Assembly: GCA_040902705.1 (NCBI GenBank)
Contig: JBBDWT010000225.1
Span: 1 to 10,925, forward strand
Length of the DNA: 10,925 nt
Direction: 5' to 3'
DNA from: DATBSK01 sp040902705
Lineage (GTDB): Bacteria > Actinomycetota > Acidimicrobiia > IMCC26256 > PALSA-555
The position numbers and the translations under genes were made by a program. The notes beneath the pieces are model-generated. The model made no database searches, had not been told where the DNA came from, and worked only from the letters and a program-made list of their open reading frames with translations. Positions 5,568 to 10,925 of this stretch are shown in pieces (within the stretch, counting starts at the first letter, position 1; each line of letters opens with the position of its first letter).

Positions 5568-6491
5568 TCAGGCCGCGGGTGCCTCGGGCCGAGCGAGCAG
5601 GTCGCGCAGCGTGGCCTCGAGCGTCGAGTGCTCGAACCGGAAGCCGTTCGCCACGAGCTTCTCGGGCATCACGCGCTGACTGGCGAGCAGCAGGTGCTCG
5701 ACGAGCTCGCTCCCGTACCGCAGCTTCAACGGCAGCAGCGGCGTCGGCAGCACCGTCGGGCGGCGCAGCACGCGGCCGAGGGTCTTGGTGAGCTCGGCGT
5801 TGGTGACGGGGTTGGGCGCGGTGAGGTTCACGGGGCCGGTCAGGGCAGGCGTGCCGAGCGCGTACAGGATGGACGCGATCTCGTCGTCGAGTCCGATCCA
5901 CGACATCCACTGCGTGCCGGAGCCGAGCCGTCCGCCGGCACCGAGCTTGAACGGCAGCAGCAACCGGCCGAGCAGGCCGCCATCGCGGCCGAGCACGAGC
6001 CCGGTGCGGATCGTGACGAGTCGAATTCCCGCTTCCGCCGCGGGTTGCGCCGCGTGCTCCCACTGCACGACGACACCGGCGACGAAGTCGTCGCCGGGCG
6101 AGTCGGCCTCGACGAGGGTCTCGTCGCCGCGACTGCCGTAGTACCCGATCGCCGATCCGGACACGAGCACCGGCGGTGGCTTCTGGAGGCCGGCGAGCGT
6201 CTCGGCGAGGAGCCGCGTCGGTCCCGTGCGGCTCTCGAGGATCAGCCGCTTGCGCTCATCGGTCCAGCGAGCGTCGCCGATGCCGACCCCGGCGAGGTGC
6301 ACGACACCACCGATCCCCTCGAGTGCGGCCGCATCGATCGTGCCGCGCTCGGGATCCCACGCGATGGCGTCGACACCAGCGGGGACATGGTCGGTTCGCA
6401 GCGCTCGGATCGGACGGTGCCCGGCGCGCGCGAGCGCGGGGAGGAGCGCCGAGCCGATGAACCCGCTGGATCCGGTGACCACGACGTCCAT
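5568..6491 (-). CDS. TIGR01777-family NAD(P)-dependent epimerase/dehydratase-like protein (YfcH type)
   Basis: The 307-residue extended SDR has the N-terminal Rossmann motif TGSSGFIG (6-13), VVHLAG (64-68), and GYYG in SGSAIGYYG (about 111-119), where the catalytic Tyr would lie. A central GSGTQWMSWIGLDD segment marks the TIGR01777 group (E. coli YfcH, human SDR39U1). The C-terminal third holds the DUF1731-like tail with LLASQRVMPEKL and GFRFEHSTLEATLRDLL. The physiological substrate of this group is unknown. Start ATG 6491 has a clear GGAGG six bases upstream, one of the few good ribosome sites in the window. The patatin gene ends 64 bases upstream on the same strand, so the two may form an operon, although a TACGGT at 6510-6515 could give this gene its own promoter. 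Confidence 0.92.
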   Translation of the reverse strand: MDVVVTGSSGFIGSALLPALARAGHRPIRALRTDHVPAGVDAIAWDPERGTIDAAALEGIGGVVHLAGVGIGDARWTDERKRLILESRTGPTRLLAETLAGLQKPPPVLVSGSAIGYYGSRGDETLVEADSPGDDFVAGVVVQWEHAAQPAAEAGIRLVTIRTGLVLGRDGGLLGRLLLPFKLGAGGRLGSGTQWMSWIGLDDEIASILYALGTPALTGPVNLTAPNPVTNAELTKTLGRVLRRPTVLPTPLLPLKLRYGSELVEHLLLASQRVMPEKLVANGFRFEHSTLEATLRDLLARPEAPAA

Positions 6492-6555
6492 GCGCTGCCT
6501 CCAACACCCACCGTACGCCCACCGTCATCGACGCCAGCCCCCGAGCCCCCAGCAC

Positions 6556-7488
6556 TCAGATCCAGCCGTCCGCCATCCACTCCACGAGCGGACCGAGGTC
6601 GAGGTTCTCGGCGAACTCGACCAGCTCGGGGAGACGATCGACGTCGTCCATGGCGATCGTCGTCCCCGCGGGGAACGTCGGCGCGAACCGGAAGTAGCGC
6701 TTCCCGAGGATCTGGGCGCACTGGTAGTCGGCGATGCCGTTCACGCCGTCGAGCATGATCGAGATCAACGGGCGCACCCACTGGAGGTAGCCCCAGTCGT
6801 GCTCGGCTCCCTCGATGTACTCGAGCGAGCGGCCGGTACCGAGCGATAGCAGGCGGATCTCGCGCAGGTCCGCCTGCTCGTCCGGCGGGATCCGGTCGTC
6901 CTGCGTCTGGGTCAGCGCGCACATGCTCGGGTTCGTCGCGAAGACGCCGCCGTCGACGTAGCCGTCGATGCTCCCGAAGTACGTCGGCGCGGCACTCGTG
7001 TACGCGCCGACCTTCGCGGCCAGCATCGCCCCGTCGGAGCCGTCACCCGGGTAGTTGTGGAAGAGCTTCGGCTTCCACGAGCGCTCCGCGGGCAGCTTCT
7101 CGTTGTCGAGGTCGAAGGCGGTGATGAGCACCCGGCGCGGGAGCTGGTCGAGACGGGTGTCGCCGAACACCTCGGCGACCTCTCGCTCCAGGTTCTTCGC
7201 GTCATAGTCGGCGCCGAGGATCTTCCCGAGGTCGCGCACGTCGTCGAGCCAGCCGTCGTCGAAGACCCGGGCAGCACGCTCCTCGTACAGCGCGCGGATC
7301 GTCGCGAGATCGAGCTGGGCTGCGAGCGCGAGCGCGATCAGCCCTCCCGTCGATGTCCCGGCGAAGAGATCGGTGCGCTCGAGCCAGCCGCTCAGGCGCG
7401 GATCGGCGCGGAGCCGCTGGAGCACGATCGTGGGGATGACGCCGCGGACGCCGCCGCCGTCGATGGAGATGATCCGGGTCGTCGCCAT
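6556..7488 (-). CDS. Patatin-like phospholipase
   Basis: The 310-residue patatin-fold lipid acyl hydrolase has a Ser-Asp dyad. The oxyanion-hole motif DGGGVRG is at residues 10-16, the nucleophile elbow GTSTG at 44-48 with Ser46, and the catalytic Asp179 in DGG (179-181), followed by VFATNP. All three elements are intact, so it should be active on phospholipid or neutral-lipid esters in the cytosol or at the membrane. There is no signal peptide and no extra domain. I chose ATG 7488, preceded by GAAGG at good spacing. The frame extends 14 codons further to 7530, but that would place residues before the first beta strand with no ribosome site. Similar standalone patatins serve as effectors (CapV) in CBASS, but no nucleotide cyclase gene is adjacent. 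It is divergent from tRNA-Lys. Confidence 0.93.
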   Translation of the reverse strand: MATTRIISIDGGGVRGVIPTIVLQRLRADPRLSGWLERTDLFAGTSTGGLIALALAAQLDLATIRALYEERAARVFDDGWLDDVRDLGKILGADYDAKNLEREVAEVFGDTRLDQLPRRVLITAFDLDNEKLPAERSWKPKLFHNYPGDGSDGAMLAAKVGAYTSAAPTYFGSIDGYVDGGVFATNPSMCALTQTQDDRIPPDEQADLREIRLLSLGTGRSLEYIEGAEHDWGYLQWVRPLISIMLDGVNGIADYQCAQILGKRYFRFAPTFPAGTTIAMDDVDRLPELVEFAENLDLGPLVEWMADGWI

Positions 7489-7580
7489 GCTGACACCTTC
7501 ACGCCGGAAGTGCCCGCCCCACGACAGCATCGCACCGGAGAAGATGTGTCGTGAAGGGCCGCGTTCGCGCGGTGCGTTGG

Positions 7581-7586
7581 TACCAT
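7581..7586 (+). promoter_or_regulatory. Candidate -10 hexamer upstream of tRNA-Lys (TACCAT)
   Basis: TACCAT ends nine bases before the 5' end of tRNA-Lys, in the 107-base divergent spacer shared with the patatin gene. If it is used, the precursor would have only a few 5' leader bases. No clear -35 is present. Confidence 0.35.
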
Positions 7587-7595
7587 GCCCAGCGA

Positions 7596-7672
7596 GCGCC
7601 CCTAGCTCAACTGGTTAGAGCAAGTGACTCTTAATCACTAGGTTCAGGGTTCGAGTCCCTGGGGGCGTACCA
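7596..7672 (+). tRNA. tRNA-Lys (anticodon CUU)
   Basis: The acceptor GCGCCCC (7596-7602) pairs with GGGGCGT (7662-7668), with one terminal G-U. It is followed by A and an encoded CCA (7670-7672). The anticodon stem AGTGA/TCACT holds the loop CTCTTAA, giving CTT, which reads AAG. The T arm has GGTTCGAGT. The SDR gene starts 35 bases after the CCA with no hairpin between, so read-through is possible. Confidence 0.96.
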
Positions 7673-7707
7673 CTTCATCATGCTCGACGACTGCGCCAGA
7701 GCTGGCC

Positions 7708-8484
7708 GTGCCTGACCTCGATCCGCTCGCCTCGTTCCGCCTCGACGGACGCGTCGCGATCGTCACCGGTGCGAGCTCGGGGCTCGGTGCGCGTTTCGCC
7801 CGGGTGCTCGACGCGGCCGGCGCGAGGGTCGTGCTCGCTGCCCGTCGGGTCGACCGCCTCGAGTCGCTCGCCGAGTCGCTCACCGACGCGCACGCCGTGG
7901 AGTGCGACCTTGCCGACCCGACCGCGCCCGGCCGGCTCGTCGACGCCGCGATCGAGCGGTACGGCGCCGTCGACATCGTCGTCAACAACGCCGGCATCGA
8001 CCACACCGAGCCCGCGCTCGACGAGTCGCTCGAGCAGTTCCGCGAGGAGCTCGACGTGAACCTCGTCGCGCCGTTCGAGCTGGCCCGCTGCGCCGCCCGC
8101 ACGATGATCGCTGCCGAGCGCCCCGGCTCGATCGTCAACATCGGGTCGGTCTGGGCCGTCGTCGGCGTCGGACAGATCCCCGATGCCGGCTACGCCGCAT
8201 CGAAGGGTGGGCTCGCGAACCTCGGGCGGGAGCTCGCGGCGCAGTGGGCCCGCAAGGGCATCCGTGTCAATACGTTGGCGCCCGGGTGGTTCCGCAGCGA
8301 GATGACGGAGGAGCGGATGTTCCAGGACGAGCGGTCGTTGCGCTGGTTGCGCCAGCGCACCCCGATGGGGCGCGGCGGCGAGGAGCATGAGCTCGACGGC
8401 GCGCTCCTCTTCCTCGCGTCCGACGCGAGCAGCTTCGTCACCGGACAGATCCTCCTCGTCGACGGCGGCTGGACGGCGATCTGA
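7708..8484 (+). CDS. Short-chain dehydrogenase/reductase (classical SDR)
   Basis: The 258-residue NAD(P)-dependent oxidoreductase has TGASSGLG at residues 20-27, Arg46 and Arg47 after strand 2 (AARR, suggesting NADP), NNAG at 93-96, and catalytic Asn118, Ser147, Tyr162 and Lys166 (YAASK). The Ser-Tyr spacing is 15, about two residues longer than usual, because of an insertion in the VGVGQIPDAG loop. The C-terminus is the standard SSFVTGQILLVDGG. Substrate is unknown. The start is GTG 7708, chosen because it gives a normal family N-terminus, and the ribosome site before it is weak. The stop overlaps the start of the lipoprotein gene by one base (TGATG), so the two should be translationally coupled. 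Confidence 0.93.
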   Translation: MPDLDPLASFRLDGRVAIVTGASSGLGARFARVLDAAGARVVLAARRVDRLESLAESLTDAHAVECDLADPTAPGRLVDAAIERYGAVDIVVNNAGIDHTEPALDESLEQFREELDVNLVAPFELARCAARTMIAAERPGSIVNIGSVWAVVGVGQIPDAGYAASKGGLANLGRELAAQWARKGIRVNTLAPGWFRSEMTEERMFQDERSLRWLRQRTPMGRGGEEHELDGALLFLASDASSFVTGQILLVDGGWTAI

Positions 8485-9089
8485 TGCGCACCCGGTGCAC
8501 CACGCTGGTCGCCCTGGCGCTCGTCGTGCTGGCGCTCGGCGCCTGCTCGGTGTCGACCACCAGCTCCGAGTCGGACGACGGGACGCCCCTCGACGACGGC
8601 CCCACCGACCTGCTGCACGAGCGCGGCGCCGCGGCGCGCGCGATCGCCGCCATCGAGGAGAAGGTCGGAGCGTCACCCGCCCGCGCCGGCGAGATCCTCG
8701 TCTACCCGGAGCACATGGACGTCGAGGCCCAGGACCCCGCGATCACCGAGCACATCGACGAGTTCGAGTGGCGCGACGACTCGGTCACCGGCCCGACGCC
8801 CGTCGCGCTGAGCGGCCCCCAAGAAGACGTCGAGGCCTCACTGTTCCCCACATCGACGGTGCGGTGGCGCGACATCCCCGACGTCGTCGCCGAGGTCGAG
8901 GCGCGCGCCCGGCGTGCGAAGCCGCTGCGGATCGAGCAGGCCAAGGCGTCGTACCTGATCGTCCAACGCTCGACGTCGTCGGAGGACGACGGCCGCGTGG
9001 AGATCTCGATCTATCTCAACGGCCCTCGCCGGAGCGGCAACGCCGAGCTCACCGCGAGCGGCGAGATCATCAACTTGACTGTCAACTGA
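8484..9089 (+). CDS. Putative exported lipoprotein of unknown function
   Basis: The 201-residue protein begins MRTRC, followed by a hydrophobic stretch (about 7-18) and a lipobox LGAC at 18-21. Cys21 would therefore be lipidated and the mature protein anchored outside the cytoplasmic membrane. A Ser/Asp-rich linker (22-40) follows. The remaining soluble domain includes a helix (about 44-62), an acidic middle and a C-terminal stretch of predicted beta strands (ASYLIVQRS, RVEISIYL, ELTASGEIINLTVN). I recognise no family. Its ATG overlaps the stop of the SDR gene (TGATG), so translation is likely coupled to it. The pairing of a cytosolic reductase with a surface lipoprotein has no obvious explanation. 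A large palindrome lies 22 bases after the stop. Confidence 0.8.
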   Translation: MRTRCTTLVALALVVLALGACSVSTTSSESDDGTPLDDGPTDLLHERGAAARAIAAIEEKVGASPARAGEILVYPEHMDVEAQDPAITEHIDEFEWRDDSVTGPTPVALSGPQEDVEASLFPTSTVRWRDIPDVVAEVEARARRAKPLRIEQAKASYLIVQRSTSSEDDGRVEISIYLNGPRRSGNAELTASGEIINLTVN

Positions 9090-9111
9090 CCCGACTCACT
9101 GCCTCTGGCCC

Positions 9112-9158
9112 TTTTGGCGTCAGAAACATGCCCTGAGCGCATGTTTCCGACGCCAAAA
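9112..9158. repeat. Large near-perfect palindrome between convergent genes; terminator or dispersed repeat
   Basis: Two 20-base arms (9112-9131 and 9139-9158) pair at 19 of 20 positions, with one A-C mismatch at 9122/9148 and a seven-base loop CCTGAGC. The arms start TTTTGGCGTC and end GACGCCAAAA, so the AT-rich ends lie at the base of the stem and no T tract follows on either strand. Position between a plus-strand lipoprotein gene and a minus-strand thiolase suggests a bidirectional terminator. The unusual A/T ends in such GC-rich DNA also allow a REP-like dispersed element or a protein-binding palindrome. Confidence 0.8.
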
Positions 9159-9176
9159 CACAAAGGGGTGCGCTGA

Positions 9177-10382
9177 CTACGCCGCCGCCTTCTCGAGGAT
9201 GTGGATGGCGCACGACGAGCCGAGGCCGATCACGTGGGCCATGCCGACCTTCGCGCCCTCGATCTGACGGTCGCCCGCCTCGCCCCGCAGCTGCGTGGTG
9301 ATCTCGAAGACGCCCGCGACGCCGGTCATCCCGATCGGGTGACCCTTCGACAGGAGCCCGCCGCTCGTGTTGACCGGCGTCGTGCCGTCACGCCACGGAG
9401 CACCCGAGTCGATGAACGCACCCGCCCCACCCGGCTCGCAGAGCTGGAGGTTGTCGTAGTGCAGCAGCTCGGCCGTCGCGAAGCAGTCGTGGAGCTCCAC
9501 GAGGTCGAGATCGCTCGGGCCGACGCCCGCCTTCTCGTACGCCTGCTGCGCGGCATTGCGGGTGAGGGTGTTGACGTCGGGCTGCACCTGGGCCCGCTCT
9601 TCCCACGGGTCGCTCGTCAGCACCGACGCACCGATCTTCACCGCGCGTCGCTGCTGCTCCTTCGACAGCGTCTTGAGCTTCGCGTCCGACACGAGCACGA
9701 CCGCAGCCGCGCCGTCACCGGTCGGGCAGCACATCGGCAGCGTGTTCGGGTAGGCGATCATGCGCGCATTCATGACCTCCTCGAGCGAGAACTTCTTCTG
9801 GTACTGCGCGAGCGGGTTCAGCACCGAGTGCGCGTGGTTCTTCTCCGCGACCTTCGCGAACTGCTCGAAGCCCACACCGTCGTGCTCGTACGCGTACTCC
9901 TGGCCGGCCTGGGCGAACACGCCCGGCATCAGCGTCGTGCCGATGATCCCCTCGACGCCCATCACCGAGCCGTAGCGGCCCGACGGCTCGTACACGTGCT
10001 TCTCGCCCTTGGACTGGCCACCCGGGCCGAGCAGGCCCATCTTGCCCATCTGCTCGGCACCGATCGCGATGCCCATGTCGGCCTCGCCGGCGAGGATCGA
10101 GAGGTGCACGGCGCGCACCGCGGTCGCGCCCGTCGCGCACGCGTTCACCACGTTGAAGACCGGGATGCCCGTCTGCCCGATCTGCTGCTGCACGCTCTGG
10201 CCGAGCCCGGCCATGGCCTGGAACATGTTGCCCATGCCCATGACCTGCATGTCGGCCATCGTGACGCCGCCGTCGGCGAGCGCGTTCAGCGCCGCCTCGG
10301 ACGCGAGGTCGATCACGTCCTTGTCGGGGTAGCGCGTGATCTTCGTCATCGACGCACCCAGGACCCACACCGCTTCAGCCAC
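9177..10382 (-). CDS. Thiolase-superfamily protein of the SCP-x / lipid-transfer type
   Basis: The 401-residue thiolase-fold enzyme acts on acyl-CoA substrates, either cleaving or forming 3-ketoacyl-CoA or acting as a retro-aldolase. The nucleophile is Cys82 in NACATG, HDCF is at 298-301, and SKGHPIG places the catalytic His at 348. The C-terminal loop reads VIGLGSS, with no second Cys in the classical CxG position, as in SCP-x and Ltp-type thiolases. Intact Cys82 favours true thiolase chemistry. The start is GTG 10382, with GAGGGGAG ending six bases before it. The DUF35/OB-fold gene ends just 12 bases upstream. Such pairs are known to form complexes: Ltp2 with the DUF35 domain of ChsH2 in steroid side-chain degradation, and archaeal thiolase/HMG-CoA synthase with DUF35. 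The actual substrate cannot be told. Confidence 0.93.
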   Translation of the reverse strand: MAEAVWVLGASMTKITRYPDKDVIDLASEAALNALADGGVTMADMQVMGMGNMFQAMAGLGQSVQQQIGQTGIPVFNVVNACATGATAVRAVHLSILAGEADMGIAIGAEQMGKMGLLGPGGQSKGEKHVYEPSGRYGSVMGVEGIIGTTLMPGVFAQAGQEYAYEHDGVGFEQFAKVAEKNHAHSVLNPLAQYQKKFSLEEVMNARMIAYPNTLPMCCPTGDGAAAVVLVSDAKLKTLSKEQQRRAVKIGASVLTSDPWEERAQVQPDVNTLTRNAAQQAYEKAGVGPSDLDLVELHDCFATAELLHYDNLQLCEPGGAGAFIDSGAPWRDGTTPVNTSGGLLSKGHPIGMTGVAGVFEITTQLRGEAGDRQIEGAKVGMAHVIGLGSSCAIHILEKAAA

Positions 10383-10394
10383 CTTGTACTCCCC

Positions 10395-10793
10395 TCAGCC
10401 GACCGGCGCGAACCCGAACGCGACGGCTTCGGTGCCGTCATCGTCGGACCCGGCGACCCAGGTCGTGAGCTTCACCTTCATCCCGAGCTTCACGTGCTCG
10501 GGGTCGGGCTCGGTGTCGACGACGTTCGCCTTCACCGCGCCCCCGCCGTCGAGATCGACGACGGACGACACGTACGGCACCGGGACTCCCGGCGCGGCCT
10601 GGTGGATGATCGAGAACGTCCGCACCACTCCCGTCGTGGCGAGGTCACGGCGATCGAACGTCGTCGCACTGCAGTGCGCGCAGGCGTTGCGGCGGTCGAA
10701 GTAGAGCGCAGCGCATTCCTTGCACTCGTTGGCCACAAGATGGGGATCGCCGTCGATGACCAGGTAGTCGACCATCGGGATCTGCTTCGCCAC
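10395..10793 (-). CDS. DUF35-type zinc-ribbon/OB-fold protein, thiolase partner
   Basis: The 132-residue protein has an N-terminal rubredoxin-like zinc ribbon (CKEC at 24-27 and CAHC at 38-41), followed by an OB-fold. That domain includes GVVRTFSIIH, PYVSSVVDLDGGG, and a C-terminal GMKVKLTTWV stretch, the usual DUF35 layout. These proteins bind beside a thiolase and are thought to channel or position acyl-CoA. I chose GTG 10793 because GGAGG (10799-10803) sits five bases upstream. The in-frame GTG at 10799 overlaps that ribosome site and would be poorly placed. It is the first gene of a two-gene operon with the thiolase and is divergent from tRNA-Leu, leaving an 82-base spacer that should hold both promoters. 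Confidence 0.9.
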   Translation of the reverse strand: MAKQIPMVDYLVIDGDPHLVANECKECAALYFDRRNACAHCSATTFDRRDLATTGVVRTFSIIHQAAPGVPVPYVSSVVDLDGGGAVKANVVDTEPDPEHVKLGMKVKLTTWVAGSDDDGTEAVAFGFAPVG

Positions 10794-10875
10794 GTGCACC
10801 TCCGCGTCGACGCCCTGTGCGCCGGAACCGGATGACGACGCTACCGCACGCTCACGGGTGCGAGACTGGTCCGGA

Positions 10876-10925
10876 GCGAGCGTGGCGGAACGGCAGACGC
10901 GCCGGGTTTAGGTCCCGGTGCCCCC
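10876..10925 (+). tRNA. tRNA-Leu (anticodon UAG), partial at the right edge
   Basis: GCGAGCG (10876-10882) would be the 5' acceptor strand, followed by TG and the D arm GCG/CGC with a GGCAGA-type loop. The anticodon stem CCGGG/CCCGG encloses TTTAGGT, giving TAG, which reads CUA and other CUN leucine codons. The variable arm begins (TGCCCCC) and the window ends there, so the T arm and 3' acceptor strand are missing. Confidence 0.9.

Noticed and set aside
6556..7488. Patatin phospholipase as a CBASS effector (CapV-like)
   Set aside because: The catalytic motifs fit, but there is no CD-NTase, ubiquitin-like, HORMA or other defence gene nearby. The neighbours are a tRNA and a YfcH-type gene, so a housekeeping lipase is more likely.
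9201..10835. 544-codon plus-strand frame antisense to the thiolase and DUF35 genes
   Set aside because: The composition is dominated by R, H, L, V and D with no motif, and both minus-strand genes have intact catalytic or metal-binding residues and ribosome sites.

Overview
The window is 10.9 kb of very GC-rich bacterial DNA with frequent GTG starts, few Shine-Dalgarno sites, TANNNT-type -10 hexamers and mostly CCA-encoding tRNAs. The gene content (trigger factor, GAP/Sap-like membrane protein, SCP-x-type thiolase with a DUF35 partner, many SDR enzymes) fits a high-GC actinobacterium, possibly Acidimicrobiia. That placement is inference. A run of ten Ns flanked by duplicated sequence shows that this is a draft, probably metagenomic, scaffold.

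Layout. The left edge (1-1278, minus) holds most of trigger factor (tig), open at its C-terminus. The 355-base interval 1279-1633 contains the N gap and two non-identical copies of the same intergenic region. After it comes a polytopic membrane protein of unknown function (1634-2923, plus). Two tRNAs follow, Pro-UGG and Gly-UCC. Then there are two minus-strand genes: a GAP/Sap-like six-helix membrane protein and a small two-CXXC putative zinc protein. A short-chain dehydrogenase (4407-5195, plus) precedes tRNA-Arg-UCU and tRNA-His-GUG, and a strong hairpin separates tRNA-His from the convergent TIGR01777-type nucleotide-sugar-epimerase-like gene. A patatin-like phospholipase lies upstream of that gene on the same strand. 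tRNA-Lys-CUU, a second SDR and a translationally coupled lipoprotein lie on the plus strand. A near-perfect 20-bp-stem palindrome sits between the lipoprotein and a convergent two-gene minus-strand operon (DUF35/OB-fold zinc protein, then thiolase). The right edge cuts a tRNA-Leu-UAG.

How the genes work together. The six tRNAs are all on the plus strand and are interspersed with protein genes. The metabolic genes (two SDRs, thiolase plus DUF35 protein, patatin lipase) point to lipid or acyl-CoA metabolism, but only the thiolase/DUF35 pair is a clear functional unit. The SDR/lipoprotein pair is coupled by a one-base stop-start overlap. I see no defence system, CRISPR array, transposase or integrase, and nothing I would call a new system. 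The items most worth a second look are the collapsed or duplicated scaffold junction with its antiporter-like relic, the AT-capped palindrome at 9112-9158, and the apparently leaderless starts.
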